A stretch of 64,000 nt of DNA from an uncultured Oscillospiraceae bacterium (GCA_947631395.1 CANRLF010000002.1:131179-195178); one strand, 5' to 3'. Positions 9,401-17,357 are shown, counted from the stretch's first letter. Numbers and translations: made by a program. The notes: a model not told the origin generated them from the letters alone.

Positions 9401-9532
9401 GGCATTATAAATATCCTCCCTGGTGATCCCGTATGCTTCCGCCTGCCCGCTGTCAATGAGGTATATTATTTTTTCGTTGAGCTCCTCACGCCGTTCGGGC
9501 GGGATAGGTGTCTCATAATCTTTATAAATCAT
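6491..9532 (-). CDS. N6-adenine DNA methylase fused to SNF2/DEAD-type helicase
   Basis: A 1013-residue two-enzyme protein. The first 300 residues carry an N6-adenine methyltransferase of the N6_Mtase type: GQFFTP (75-80), the SAM-binding DLTCGMGNFF (101-110) and the catalytic NPPF (161-164). From about residue 480 a superfamily-2 helicase follows, with Walker A EQGSGKT (about 509-515) and DESD (606-609). No nuclease or target-recognition domain is seen. Such methylase-helicase fusions occur on phages and conjugative elements, for example the anti-restriction protein DarB of phage P1, and large transposon-borne proteins. Protection of the incoming DNA is therefore a reasonable inference. It has a TAAGGAG Shine-Dalgarno and lies 9 nt after the DUF4942-like gene. 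Confidence 0.88.
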   Translation of the reverse strand: MIYKDYETPIPPERREELNEKIIYLIDSGQAEAYGITREDIYNAYTGIGGLHGLKREDFANYHEYSEHKKRFENGQFFTPSRICQLVMTCLRPGEHDLVADLTCGMGNFFNYAPAMSNVYGCELDVNAWKVASYLYPDANLEQCDIRTYKPEVRFDYVVGNPPFNLRWWVGDGDEVVSQLYYCRKAAELLKPLGIMALVVPRSFLADDFSDKAQIRAMEQNFRFLGQVGLPDNAFATLGVKDMPTKLQFWQRRSEEDKGSEWRYNTDQFDLLSPRFDVAKTSQRIYDTFLMLPKADLEKNKSRVMLELVRKYSASQGFTYETQKLLYHIKAHPATRSQYSRCCEYLHRFFTQEKPEDMDYKEWDKTKLTEAKVLAYLRRALQKQNKKPERDVIALVKRDDCFVYKAYSAKARRELTGDMQSPVPVYQAVLDNEPEKFPGFERLLRRKHREYECQSQPFNDMSENPEIGQWLSTLKLWDAENEEYICLNDIQRHDINLMLQKRYGMLQWEQGSGKTLAAIAMGLYRMEKQGIHSTWVVSSAISIRNNWDVVLPNYGLSYVFLERIEDLKRIKPGDFVLVTLNKLCILRRQIKDWIKRHGQKIMLALDESDEISNPTSKRAKSTLSCFRRCKVKLLTTGTSTRNNISEFAPQLELLYNNSVNMISWSQYTYYYSKEADEMDYDINPYYGHPIPAYKKGYSLFSSCHLPEKPTVFGIGERTQDIYNADTLNDILAKTVITRTFEEVTGKEIRRIHQVPLTFTAQERAVYDIVMKKFEEVQRTYYASTGNSRKDAMMKLVQQITLMLRVAAAPNTLREYSGETPLKIMTAVEMASQWDDEIVAIGVRHQNVLDAYAAAFREYLPDRPLFTVTGSTRTFAQRRALRKTLRESGNGILLCTQQSLPSSVNFEYVNKILIPEMHYNNSGMSQFYMRFIRYTSTEYKDIFFLNYTGSLESNLLQMVLAKEKINLFMKGQDTDLDEIYEKFGVDYNILSLLMRREADDEGRFHIRWGKQKIA

Positions 9533-9541
9533 ATTTTCTCC

Positions 9542-10438
9542 TTACTCCGCCATGTAAAGGTATTCGTCCGTAAACTTCCGGGCGTATTCCTCGCTGGTAA
9601 AGCGGATGTCCATGCGCCCGTTCTTGAACAGGCGTATCCGGTCAAATTTATTACATTGCGGGAACTCCCACAGGTCATACCAACGGCGTACATCGTCCGA
9701 TATGAGAGCGTATATCCCGCTTGGATATGTACCGAGGGCATCCGTCTCAAAGCGGGCAAGGCCCTTGAGAACATATTTCATATCCCTCTCTACATACCAC
9801 TGCTCATAACCGTTGTAGTAGCCGTACCCGCAGGCGTCATACAGGATTTTTACGGTATTCTTTTTCTGCTCGAACTTCGCGCTGTGCTCCCGGCTGTCCC
9901 AAACCGCCTTGTGACAGCCGTCCAACAGCTCGTAGACGGCCTGCTCTTTGAACGTCCTGCCGTTAAATTGCCTCAGGATATGCTTGATAATGTCCTCGTA
10001 TTGCAGAACACACGGCGGGTAAGCGGACCAGTCCACCTCGTCATTTTCGTAGTCAGGAGGCGGCTGCTCTGGAAGGAGCCCCCTCATATGATCCGCGCTG
10101 TCCAGGGATAGAAAGTACGTGCTGTTCAGATATGTGACGATGGTGGATATAAATTTGCGGTGTACCGAGAAGATATGGTTCATCATGTCACGCATGGATA
10201 TATCGTCCCACCAGTGAGAGACCAGGTACTTCTGCTTCCAACAATCGTCGCGATCTTCCAGTAGACGGGCGGATTTCTGATGGGCGCGCATGTCCATCCA
10301 GACAGATGCGATTTGGTAGAAGCCCTCCACGGCGTCGCTGTAAAGATCCTGCTCCTTTTGGCAGAACTCACGGTCAGCCTCCGAAATGAGGGCAGACGCG
10401 CAAATGGTCACCGCGTCAAATTTTTTCAGTAGATCCAT
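9542..10438 (-). CDS. DUF4942-like protein
   Basis: A 298-residue protein, probably of the DUF4942 group that travels with clostridial conjugative elements. Features that suggest this are the opening FDAVTICASALISEA, the NGRTFKEQ centre, GYYNGYEQWYVERD, and the ending KNGRMDIRFTSEEYA. It contains no nucleotide-binding loop or membrane segment. In some elements this domain is attached to or next to a DNA methylase, and here it immediately precedes the methylase-helicase gene, so a helper role in DNA modification is possible. The start ATG has GGAGAG 7 nt upstream. The function is unknown. Confidence 0.6.
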   Translation of the reverse strand: MDLLKKFDAVTICASALISEADREFCQKEQDLYSDAVEGFYQIASVWMDMRAHQKSARLLEDRDDCWKQKYLVSHWWDDISMRDMMNHIFSVHRKFISTIVTYLNSTYFLSLDSADHMRGLLPEQPPPDYENDEVDWSAYPPCVLQYEDIIKHILRQFNGRTFKEQAVYELLDGCHKAVWDSREHSAKFEQKKNTVKILYDACGYGYYNGYEQWYVERDMKYVLKGLARFETDALGTYPSGIYALISDDVRRWYDLWEFPQCNKFDRIRLFKNGRMDIRFTSEEYARKFTDEYLYMAE

Positions 10439-10462
10439 TTTGACTCTCCTTAATATAGGGTC

Positions 10463-10504
10463 GCCCGGAGAACATACCTGCGTTGGCAGGCGTATCCTCC
10501 GGGC
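10463..10504 (-). repeat. Inverted repeat between two co-oriented genes
   Basis: GCCCGGAG (10463-10470) pairs with CTCCGGGC (10497-10504). An inner CCTGC/GCAGG hairpin sits at 10477-10490. There is no U-tract on the minus strand, so it is more likely an RNA-stabilising or processing hairpin than a terminator. Confidence 0.5.
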
Positions 10505-10543
10505 TCTTTCAATGATACCGGTTTTACGGAGCTTACCGGACCT

Positions 10544-10795
10544 TCAGCCGGCGTAATGACCGTTGGTGGAGTAATTCCACTCGACTGTGCCGTCCTCGTA
10601 CTGTAGTACACCGTGGGCGAAAAGCCTCCATCCGTCTGACACCCGTTCAAATAAGCCGCAATGCTCTTGAGGAGCGGTCATTTTGGGCTTGCCTTGGCTG
10701 TCGCAGTAGTAGGTATCGACGATACATCGGTAATCTCCGCCGTTGCGGTTTGCGTATACCTGACCGACCACGGGGGTTATATAATGGGCGTCCAT
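10544..10795 (-). CDS. Small conserved-looking protein of unknown function (83 aa)
   Basis: I do not recognise this protein. It has aromatic- and glycine-rich beta-like segments (VGQVYANRNGGDYRCI, then GWRLFAHGVLQYEDGTVEW) and no membrane helix. The ATG follows AAGGAGTTTTGA and directly abuts the stop of the DpnD/PcfM-like gene, so it is co-translated in the accessory operon. Confidence 0.65.
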   Translation of the reverse strand: MDAHYITPVVGQVYANRNGGDYRCIVDTYYCDSQGKPKMTAPQEHCGLFERVSDGWRLFAHGVLQYEDGTVEWNYSTNGHYAG

Positions 10796-11032
10796 TCAAA
10801 ACTCCTTCCATTCGGTTACGTCTCCGGTCTCGTCATTCTCGGCCATAATGAGCCGCGCTGTGGGAGGTGAGGGGAGGACGACAAATTCACCCAGCCTGTA
10901 CTTTTCCTCAGCAAGCTCCAAGGCCTGGAACACGTCCCCGGCCGTTACGTGAAATTCTCCGGATATATGTTCTTCGATGGTCACTGTGTACGTGTTATTA
11001 TTCTCCGATTTTATGAGGTTGCGCTTTATCAC
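10796..11032 (-). CDS. DpnD/PcfM-like small protein
   Basis: A 78-residue protein with the layout of the DpnD/PcfM C-terminal family: a short beta strand (TYTVTIEEHISGEF), then an acidic helix rich in alanine and glutamate (VFQALELAEEKYRLGE). PcfM is encoded on enterococcal pheromone plasmid pCF10 and DpnD in the DpnII locus; neither has a firm activity. It starts with GTG behind GGAGGTAGAACA, and its GTG overlaps the previous gene's TGA by 3 nt. Confidence 0.6.
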   Translation of the reverse strand: MIKRNLIKSENNNTYTVTIEEHISGEFHVTAGDVFQALELAEEKYRLGEFVVLPSPPTARLIMAENDETGDVTEWKEF

Positions 11033-11997
11033 TGTTCTACCTCCGACGGCTTACCGTTAATGATGCTGATAAGCTCATCCATGTACCGGTAGAATGATTG
11101 TGAACCACGCCCCTTTTTTGAGCGGAGGAACGACGTTCCCAGACATCTGCCGTTTTCGACTTTTACTTTTGTGAGCATTCCCTCTATCCACCCCTGTGTT
11201 CTGAGCGGTACCTCCACGTTGTAGCGCCGCATCAAAAAGTTGATGAGGGAGCAGGATTTACCGCAGTTTGGGGTCTCGTAGTAGACGACCTTTTGGTTTT
11301 CCACGACTCCGCCGCTTTTGATGATTTGCAGGGTCGATAAAACCGTCTGCTCAAGCTCGTTGTTCACACTGTCCGCGTGTTCCTTTGCTTTTGCCGCCTC
11401 ACGGGCCACAAACTCCTCGCGCTCCTTAGCGCGCAAGGACTTGTGAACCGCGGACAGCTCCACGCATTTTGGCAACTCGTTCATAACGAGAGCCCCGATG
11501 AAGTCCGGGAAGCTCTTGCCACCGTCCTCCTTTGAGGAGAGATAGGCGCTAACATGGCCTTCAAGCAGTTTCCGGATATATGCTGTCTGACGCGCGGGCT
11601 CGTTTCCGCAACGCTCGATCTCGACTCGCTCGGCTTCGAGGGCGGCGGCGATTCCGGAGCCGCCATCGGACTGACGCAGGAGGTCGAAATGCTCCTGCCG
11701 CGCTTCCTTACTGCCATAGAGATTTGTTACCGCGGCGTCATATCCGCACCGGTCGATCAATGACCATTCGGTCAAGCAAAGGGGGAGAAGACGGCCGTTC
11801 AGATGCGCGTAAAGATAATATTTGTCGTTCTCCGCTCTTGGATACCCGACATCCGGCTTTCCGGCGCTGCGCCAAAGCGCGTATGTTGTGTTGCCGTCGG
11901 TGATTTCCTTTTCAAACACCGCGTACATCCTGCGGCCTTCTTTATTGAACATCCCATCTATAAACAGGGGAGTCATAAGTTTACTGTGATTTGCCAT
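11029..11997 (-). CDS. Unknown accessory protein (322 aa)
   Basis: No family recognised. The protein is soluble and charged. Its opening MANHSKLMTPLFIDGMFNKEG is followed by an alpha-helical middle rich in alanine and glutamate (about 140-230), then NCGKSCSLINFL, which resembles a loop but lacks a P-loop consensus. A longer ORF runs upstream, but codons 1-75 there are the reverse frame of the neighbour. The ATG at 11997, behind GGAGCG, overlaps the upstream gene's end by 17 nt and is preferred. Confidence 0.65.
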   Translation of the reverse strand: MANHSKLMTPLFIDGMFNKEGRRMYAVFEKEITDGNTTYALWRSAGKPDVGYPRAENDKYYLYAHLNGRLLPLCLTEWSLIDRCGYDAAVTNLYGSKEARQEHFDLLRQSDGGSGIAAALEAERVEIERCGNEPARQTAYIRKLLEGHVSAYLSSKEDGGKSFPDFIGALVMNELPKCVELSAVHKSLRAKEREEFVAREAAKAKEHADSVNNELEQTVLSTLQIIKSGGVVENQKVVYYETPNCGKSCSLINFLMRRYNVEVPLRTQGWIEGMLTKVKVENGRCLGTSFLRSKKGRGSQSFYRYMDELISIINGKPSEVEQ

Positions 11998-13069
11998 GGT
12001 TTGCTTCAAACGCTCCTTTCGTAAATAAATCAATCTGTTCATATTCCCATGCGGACGGCAAAAGCATCTCCTGCCGCCGTTTTTTCTTCTCGCGGGCCTG
12101 CCTCGCTTTGGCGAGGCGCTCACGCTTTTGGACTTTCGCGGCTTTCTCAAGGTCCGAAGCGTGAACGACCTCGATGCCATCCTCAACGTCCCGCAGGTCC
12201 TGAAGGAGATCCCGCGTCTCACGCTTTTCGATGCGTATGTTCTCCACCTCGTAGTGAAACTCGAAGTAATCGTACCCCGGCCACTTCCTGTGGTAGTCCG
12301 AAAAGTGCTCCTGACGCCGGTCCCCCGATGTCAGGTGAGGTCTGATGATGGTCTGATCTGTCAGCGGATTGTACTCGGCCTTTTTGACCTTCAGCCAGAT
12401 TTCAGCGTCCGTCCGCGCCACCGACTTGGGGAATACCTTTACTCCCTTTTCAATGGTCACCTTCGTTTCCTCCAGAAATCCCGTCCGGGTCATCCATGTG
12501 CGGCGGATGTCATAGAAGATATTCACCGGCGTCAGGTCACGGGGCTTTTTGCGGATGGAGCAGAACTCATTTTTGCACTTGACGCGTATACACTGGTCAA
12601 CGTCGTACTTGACCTCCAGCCGTCCACCCTCAAAGCCGTTGCTGTCCACAACGCAGGCGCAATACTGGCCGCCGGTGATCTCCATGTACTGTTTGTGCCG
12701 CTCCCGGAGCCGGTCATTCTCCACCTTTTCGGCGCTGGAGCCGTAGTCATACGGCCCGTCGAAAAGGTGACATGGACACAGGGGCAGAGGGAAGCCATCC
12801 GGGATATGCTCGCATTTCTTGTTCCCGTATGGGCATCGCAGGAGAGGGTTCCCGTTTTCCGCGCAATACTGGACGCCCATGAAGGACGTGTCCCCGCCGC
12901 CCACTGTGCGGCTGTCTACTAAAAGCCCGCACCCGGTCTGCCACACGAGCGTCAAGATGTAGTCCCATTTGTATTCAAGGCCGTTGTCAAACTTCCCAGG
13001 GGACACATAATCCGGGTAGTGCTCCAGCGTCCAACCCTCCGCCAGGAGCTTTTTTGTAAGCTCATTCAT
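11981..13069 (-). CDS. Cysteine-rich accessory protein of unknown function (362 aa)
   Basis: I cannot name a family. The first half has several cysteine clusters (LLRCPYGNKKCEH, LPLCPCHLF, GQYCACVV, RVKCKNEFCSI), suggesting one or two metal sites. The last 60 residues are a highly basic coiled-coil-like helix (AKVQKRERLAKARQAREKKKRR). That combination suggests nucleic-acid binding. The ATG overlaps the upstream stop as ATGA, so translation is coupled to the small zinc-ribbon protein. Confidence 0.65.
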   Translation of the reverse strand: MNELTKKLLAEGWTLEHYPDYVSPGKFDNGLEYKWDYILTLVWQTGCGLLVDSRTVGGGDTSFMGVQYCAENGNPLLRCPYGNKKCEHIPDGFPLPLCPCHLFDGPYDYGSSAEKVENDRLRERHKQYMEITGGQYCACVVDSNGFEGGRLEVKYDVDQCIRVKCKNEFCSIRKKPRDLTPVNIFYDIRRTWMTRTGFLEETKVTIEKGVKVFPKSVARTDAEIWLKVKKAEYNPLTDQTIIRPHLTSGDRRQEHFSDYHRKWPGYDYFEFHYEVENIRIEKRETRDLLQDLRDVEDGIEVVHASDLEKAAKVQKRERLAKARQAREKKKRRQEMLLPSAWEYEQIDLFTKGAFEANHGKSQ

Positions 13070-13305
13070 AGGCCGGAGCAGGGGACAAGCCCGTAGTGTT
13101 CCTGCATCGTCGCTCTGAGCTCATCCACCGTGATGTCGTATTCTATGGCGATACACGCCTCGCAGTGGATGTGTTTGTAGCCCAGCGCCCGTGATACCCG
13201 CTTGTCCCAGGAGTTGACCGGCATCTTACCGCATCGGTGACAGGCCGTGTCGTGATACCATACGACGCCTTTCGGTGCGTCAACGTCTGTACTTTGCAAT
13301 ATCAT
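13066..13305 (-). CDS. Small zinc-ribbon-like protein (79 aa)
   Basis: Two cysteine pairs, CHRCGKMP near residue 22 and CEACIA near residue 48, are spaced like a treble-clef or zinc ribbon. The rest is a short helix (ITVDELRATMQEHYG). The ATG is only 2 nt from GGAGG, so an in-frame TTG two codons later may be the true start. It is coupled to the next gene by an ATGA overlap. The function is unknown. Confidence 0.6.
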   Translation of the reverse strand: MILQSTDVDAPKGVVWYHDTACHRCGKMPVNSWDKRVSRALGYKHIHCEACIAIEYDITVDELRATMQEHYGLVPCSGL

Positions 13306-13329
13306 TACCTCCGTTTTGCGCTCGTTCGG

Positions 13330-13587
13330 TCATTCCTCACGCACATCAGTGTCATAACCGCAGGGCGTGTCAAATTTTATGACGCGCTCAACCTTAGGTG
13401 ACTTGAGCCGGACGATCCTGTAATCCCTGCCGCATTGCCGGTGCAAAAAGTCCACCTTCGCGGAATAGAGGCTGTCGTAAGTGACCATCATCTCAAAGCT
13501 GGTACGCTGCTTACATGAGCCGGGACCGTAACCGAAGGCTGTGCCGAACAGATATTTTTTCGTTCTGATATTTTGAATCGCGTACAT
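13330..13587 (-). CDS. Small unknown protein (85 aa)
   Basis: The protein begins MYAIQNIRTKKYLFGT, is rich in basic residues, and has three cysteines without obvious spacing. A strong Shine-Dalgarno (AAAGGAGG) precedes the ATG. It is the first gene after an intrinsic terminator inside the accessory gene run, so it is probably expressed by readthrough or from a promoter not identified here. Confidence 0.6.
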   Translation of the reverse strand: MYAIQNIRTKKYLFGTAFGYGPGSCKQRTSFEMMVTYDSLYSAKVDFLHRQCGRDYRIVRLKSPKVERVIKFDTPCGYDTDVREE

Positions 13588-13629
13588 TACGCTTGCCTCC
13601 TTTGCTATACAGCAATTATGACTTAAACC

Positions 13630-13675
13630 AAAAAAGGGGAGCGCGCAAGGGAATAGGTTCCCTTTGCGCGCTCCC
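13630..13675 (-). terminator. Strong intrinsic terminator inside the accessory gene run
   Basis: GGGAGCGCGC (13637-13646) and its complement ending at 13675 form a GC-rich stem with an additional AAGGGA/TCCCTT segment. On the minus strand it is followed by six to seven T residues. It separates the sigma-like factor and the 78-aa gene from the genes that follow in the same orientation. Confidence 0.85.
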
Positions 13676-13682
13676 GGAGCGA

Positions 13683-13919
13683 TTATGCCGCCAAGCTCAT
13701 AATACTGTGGCTTTCAGCGCCCTCGCTTACCGGTTCCGGCACAAGCCGATAGTTGGTGTTCTGCGTTTCAAAAAGTATCTCCTCACGGCTCACGCTTTTG
13801 ATCGCGATCACGCGGGATGTTCGCGTATATCCGGCTTCGTGGCGGATATAGGCACAGTTGCCGATACGCAACGGGCTCATGAGCGTACCGCTCAGGGTCT
13901 TGTAGCCCTTGATTATCAT
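13683..13919 (-). CDS. Small unknown protein (78 aa)
   Basis: A short, probably beta-rich protein with no recognised family (LRIGNCAYIRHEAGYTRTS, then SREEILFETQ). The ATG overlaps the end of the sigma-like gene (ATGA), and its Shine-Dalgarno AAAGGAGG lies inside that gene, so the two are coupled. A terminator follows directly. Confidence 0.6.
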   Translation of the reverse strand: MIIKGYKTLSGTLMSPLRIGNCAYIRHEAGYTRTSRVIAIKSVSREEILFETQNTNYRLVPEPVSEGAESHSIMSLAA

Positions 13920-14428
13920 GTCATTGCCTCCTTTTTCTGATTTGATTGGAAATAATCTTGATACAGATCTTTAAGAAGCCTTCTCGCTTTTCCGGGAGAA
14001 AGGCCCTGCTTTTTTGACGCGTCGGCGATAGAGTACCCCTGCATTCGCAAAGTGGCTAACTCTCGCTGAGCTTTGCCTGAAACGCGGACCAGATCGTGAA
14101 AAATGAGCATGGTCTCCATTTCCGCCATGGGGTCTTCCGCCGGGGCAGCTTCAAAATAGCTCTGTTCGGCTTTTAACCTGCGGGTTTCGGCCTTCTGAAA
14201 GACCGCGATGCTGCGCCACATGGCTCTCCACGCGACAGTGGAAAAAGCATAACGGCGCAGCTCCGGCCGCGAGAGATACCGCCTTACGGCGGATACAAAC
14301 CCCAATGCGGCTATATCGTAATATTCACGCTCATCCAAACCATGCTCATTGAGAAAGGAGTAGATAAGAGCGTGATTGGATGCCGCGAAACGACGCTGTT
14401 CATCCGTCAGGGGCTGAAGCCGGTTCAC
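13916..14428 (-). CDS. Sigma-70-like RNA polymerase sigma factor
   Basis: A 170-residue protein. The segment YYDIAALGFVSAVRRYL around residues 38-54 and the following TVAWRAMWRSIAVFQ resemble sigma region 2. The end (MQGYSIADASKKQGLSPGKARRLLKDL, 128-154) resembles the region 4 helix-turn-helix. It is within the size range of ECF or SigK-like factors. It starts at GTG overlapping the previous gene's stop (GTGA). An element-encoded sigma factor could direct transcription of element promoters; the target is not known. Confidence 0.7.
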   Translation of the reverse strand: MNRLQPLTDEQRRFAASNHALIYSFLNEHGLDEREYYDIAALGFVSAVRRYLSRPELRRYAFSTVAWRAMWRSIAVFQKAETRRLKAEQSYFEAAPAEDPMAEMETMLIFHDLVRVSGKAQRELATLRMQGYSIADASKKQGLSPGKARRLLKDLYQDYFQSNQKKEAMT

Positions 14429-15267
14429 AACGGAAGGTCATCCACATCCGCGTTGACAGTACCGACCTCAAAATGGCCTGAGTTATCAGGCATGACTCTG
14501 GCTGGACGTTCCATCTCCACGCCATTGCCGGACTCCGCCGCTATATCCCCGGTGCGCTGGGAAAGGATGAGCTCTACCTGCTTTTTGAAATTGCTCGCGT
14601 AGGCCCTGATCCGCGACAGCTCCTCACCGGTGAAGTCATAGAGCCTCTGGAAAGTCGCCACGCTGTAGTCGTCCTTGCCGTTGTTCTTTTTCTTCAGACC
14701 GATGCGTATCAAACTGCCGCAAACGCCACGGCGGCGGGAAATGAACGCGGCGTTGACAAAATCGGCGTAGGGCCTGATGCTGGTGGGGGAGAGGGAGAGC
14801 ATGATGGGCATATAGTCCCCGCTGCGGAGCAGGTACAGCACGCGCATGTTTTTGCAGGCTTTGCCCTTGCCGGTACCCTTGCTGTCACTGCCGAAACGGT
14901 TCATGGGACAGTCGGCGCAGATACCGCCGGGAGTACCGTAGCCCAGATTGCCGTCCGTGGACTGACAGGCGGGAGGGGTATTGTCGTCGTAGTCATTGCC
15001 GTCAGGCCAGTAAGCGTTGGAGTTGTGGCTGTAGACGATGACACCGTCCAGGAACTTTGCATAGTCCGGATTGTCCGGGTCGTCGCCGGGAAGCTCGAAT
15101 TGGATCTGGCCGCCGCTGGGTATCTTCACGCGCTGGAAGCTCAGCCGAAGGCCGTTCATATCGCCCTCCAGCTCCTCCTTGGTGAAGCCTGAGTCGCTTG
15201 TCGACGTATCAAGGTCGGGCAGAACGAAGGGTGTGCGCTGCATCAAATTTGTTTCCTGAGTATTCAT
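14425..15267 (-). CDS. Unknown protein with CxxC cluster, possibly ssDNA-related
   Basis: A 280-residue protein. The centre has a cysteine cluster (GICADCPMNRFG, then GKACKNMRVL), preceded by an acidic glycine/asparagine-rich stretch. A basic segment follows (FISRRRGVCGSLIRIGLKKK). The acidic tail ends DVDDLPL, similar in style to single-strand-binding proteins, where an acidic tip recruits partners. That comparison is inference only. AAGGAGGATCAACC precedes the ATG. It lies between the DUF932 gene and the sigma-like gene in one operon. Confidence 0.55.
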   Translation of the reverse strand: MNTQETNLMQRTPFVLPDLDTSTSDSGFTKEELEGDMNGLRLSFQRVKIPSGGQIQFELPGDDPDNPDYAKFLDGVIVYSHNSNAYWPDGNDYDDNTPPACQSTDGNLGYGTPGGICADCPMNRFGSDSKGTGKGKACKNMRVLYLLRSGDYMPIMLSLSPTSIRPYADFVNAAFISRRRGVCGSLIRIGLKKKNNGKDDYSVATFQRLYDFTGEELSRIRAYASNFKKQVELILSQRTGDIAAESGNGVEMERPARVMPDNSGHFEVGTVNADVDDLPL

Positions 15268-15305
15268 GGTTGATCCTCCTTATAATTTCTATCTCTGCAC
15301 GGCCC

Positions 15306-16388
15306 TCACGCGGCCATGCGGGTTACATTGTTGATGTGCCGGAAAAGCTCCGGCGACATGGTGATGACATGGTAGCCGATCTCCTCCAACTTGGAGGCGC
15401 GGTCATAGCTTTCTACGTCCTGACTGTGGCGTGTGACGGCGTTGGCGAGGCCGTAAAGGGAGTAGTCCGCGCCCTCAATGAGCCGCTGAAGTACGCCGTC
15501 GCTCTCCGCGTCCGTTATGCCCATGCTGGAGCTTGCCAGCTTGACTACGCCGGGGAGGTCCGCGGTGTTCAGCTTCTTGTCCTTGCTCTCACGCAGCTTG
15601 TCCAGAACTCTGGCAAACTGAGCCTCGTCGACCGCGGCGCGTACCGTGTCATGGACCTTCATAATAAAGGCCCGGTCGTCGGCCTCGATGGTTTCCTGAG
15701 AATACAGCAGGAAATTCTCATCGCTGCTGTTCACACGGCCGATATGGTTCCTGCGCGTACCGGCCTCGCTTACCGTCATGCCGTTGGTGCAGACCAGACG
15801 GAAGATCAAAGGCTGGATGCTCACGGCGCCCTGGCCCGTCTCACTGTTGGAGATTACCACGCCGGCCTGGACCACGTCGCCGGGTACCACCTCGGCTGTG
15901 AGCCTGGGGTTGACTACCTTGATGTACATGGCGTCATCGGTTATCTGACAGCTCTCATAGATAGCGCCGGGCATCTTCTCGATAATTGGTAGTGTGATGC
16001 GGGCGATATCCAGATTGTCGATGCGCCGGTAGCGGTTGCTCAAAAAGGCACAGGCCTTTCCGTCGATGGTCCTGACCATGCGCTCACCCTCCAAACGTCC
16101 AAGCCAACTGTTCACGTTCTCGGCAAGAAGGCCGATATTTTCCTGAAGCATCCTGTCGTAATACTTTCGGGGGATGTTCAGAAATTCGCCTATTTGCCTG
16201 TGGGCGGTAGGAAGGATGTCCAGCGGTTCAACTCTGTCAAGACCGGTTTCATCCAGGAGACGCAGGGCGGGGACGCCGTCGCAGGTCTCCAAGTGCATGT
16301 TGCCGAGGTTCACCATGTAGTCGGCCTTTGCCTCACTCTGACGCATGATCTCGGTCAGCGTCTCCTGAATTGTCATTCCTTTTTTCAA
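15306..16388 (-). CDS. DUF932 phage/plasmid-like protein
   Basis: A 360-residue protein of the DUF932 (phage/plasmid-like TIGR03299) family. Family hallmarks seen here are FLNIPRKYYDRML, AFLSNRYRRIDN, an IQPLIFRLVCTNGM core and the later SSDENFL segment. These proteins are common on phages and conjugative elements, and no biochemical role is established. The likely start is TTG at 16388, 7 nt behind AGAGGTG. An in-frame ATG four codons later has no room for a ribosome site, and the longer reading starts inside the upstream gene. Confidence 0.85.
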   Translation of the reverse strand: MKKGMTIQETLTEIMRQSEAKADYMVNLGNMHLETCDGVPALRLLDETGLDRVEPLDILPTAHRQIGEFLNIPRKYYDRMLQENIGLLAENVNSWLGRLEGERMVRTIDGKACAFLSNRYRRIDNLDIARITLPIIEKMPGAIYESCQITDDAMYIKVVNPRLTAEVVPGDVVQAGVVISNSETGQGAVSIQPLIFRLVCTNGMTVSEAGTRRNHIGRVNSSDENFLLYSQETIEADDRAFIMKVHDTVRAAVDEAQFARVLDKLRESKDKKLNTADLPGVVKLASSSMGITDAESDGVLQRLIEGADYSLYGLANAVTRHSQDVESYDRASKLEEIGYHVITMSPELFRHINNVTRMAA

Positions 16389-16405
16389 AATTACACCTCT
16401 CTTTC

Positions 16406-17155
16406 TTACCACGTGACCGCGATACAGGAGTCCTGCACCGTAGCCGTCAGGCCGTCCTGTTCTATGAGCTCGGCCAACTCATCCCAATGGTCTTTGGGCG
16501 GAAGACGGGACAAAATGCCTTTTCTCGTTTCACTCTCGTTCCCATCGCAACAAGCGACCACCGATCCGTCCTCCTTCAAAAGCAGACTGTTATTACCTCT
16601 TGAGTCCAAATCGGACACCAGCTGCTCCAGAATTTTCTCGGCGTGATCGTCATACCACGCCTGGGGGTCCTGTTCCTGACGGTTTGGAGGCTGTTCCGCC
16701 GGCCTGTCTACCGGAGTCATGGTGATAAACGAGCAGGAAAGCTTGCCGCACTGATCCACCGTAATGTCGGCGTAGTCATATTCCGGGACGCCGTAAACGC
16801 GGATACGCCCCGTCCCGCCTTGAACGACGAACAACGCCGGATCGCGCATCATCCACTCCCACCGCGCGTTGGGGTAGGCCGCCTTCAGCCGATCCGTGAT
16901 ACGATAGTTGACATGACGGAGGACCATCTCCGCCATGGCCCGGTCAATGCCGGAGGATTTTTTGCCGCGCCTTTTAAAGCCGGTTTTGCCTTTCCGCGTG
17001 AGGACGGTGAGCGAATACACGACCCACAGCGCCCATAGGGCAACCGCGAAGGCCAGCAACGGGAACTGCCACCTGCCGCGCACTATGGCGAGTATCGCGA
17101 CTATCACGCCTACAAGCACGCCTACACCGCTCCAAATGGGATTTCTTTCTTTCAT
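16406..17155 (-). CDS. Membrane-anchored unknown protein (249 aa)
   Basis: The first 55 residues form two hydrophobic helices (GVGVLVGVIVAILAIV and FPLLAFAVALWALWVVYSL), followed by a strongly basic cytosolic stretch (RKGKTGFKRRGKK) and a soluble domain of about 180 residues. No family recognised. It is the first protein-coding gene downstream of leader RNA copy 1 and its two terminators, so its expression depends on readthrough of those hairpins. Confidence 0.65.
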   Translation of the reverse strand: MKERNPIWSGVGVLVGVIVAILAIVRGRWQFPLLAFAVALWALWVVYSLTVLTRKGKTGFKRRGKKSSGIDRAMAEMVLRHVNYRITDRLKAAYPNARWEWMMRDPALFVVQGGTGRIRVYGVPEYDYADITVDQCGKLSCSFITMTPVDRPAEQPPNRQEQDPQAWYDDHAEKILEQLVSDLDSRGNNSLLLKEDGSVVACCDGNESETRKGILSRLPPKDHWDELAELIEQDGLTATVQDSCIAVTW

Positions 17156-17187
17156 TTTTTTGAGCCACCTTTACTTTTTTCTTAAAC

Positions 17188-17244
17188 AAAAAAAGAGGCA
17201 TGATACCCACTTCCGTTTCCGGGATATGCGGTATCATGCCTCTT
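17188..17244 (-). terminator. Second terminator upstream of the accessory operon
   Basis: A perfect 15-bp inverted repeat, AAGAGGCATGATACC (17193-17207) and its complement (17230-17244), is followed on the minus strand by seven T residues. It stands between leader RNA copy 1 and the first gene at 17155. Confidence 0.9.
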
Positions 17245-17357
17245 AATTTTGCCGGAGTTTCCTCCGACTGTGTCCTGACACAGCGGGACATGGGTTCGTG
17301 GATATACACGCTATTGACATCATCCTCTCTGCCTTTCGGCTAAAAATAGATATATAT

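Noticed and set aside
12049-12922. Plus-strand ORFs opposite the cysteine-rich protein
   Set aside because: They are antisense shadows; the minus frame has coupled starts and good ribosome sites on both sides.
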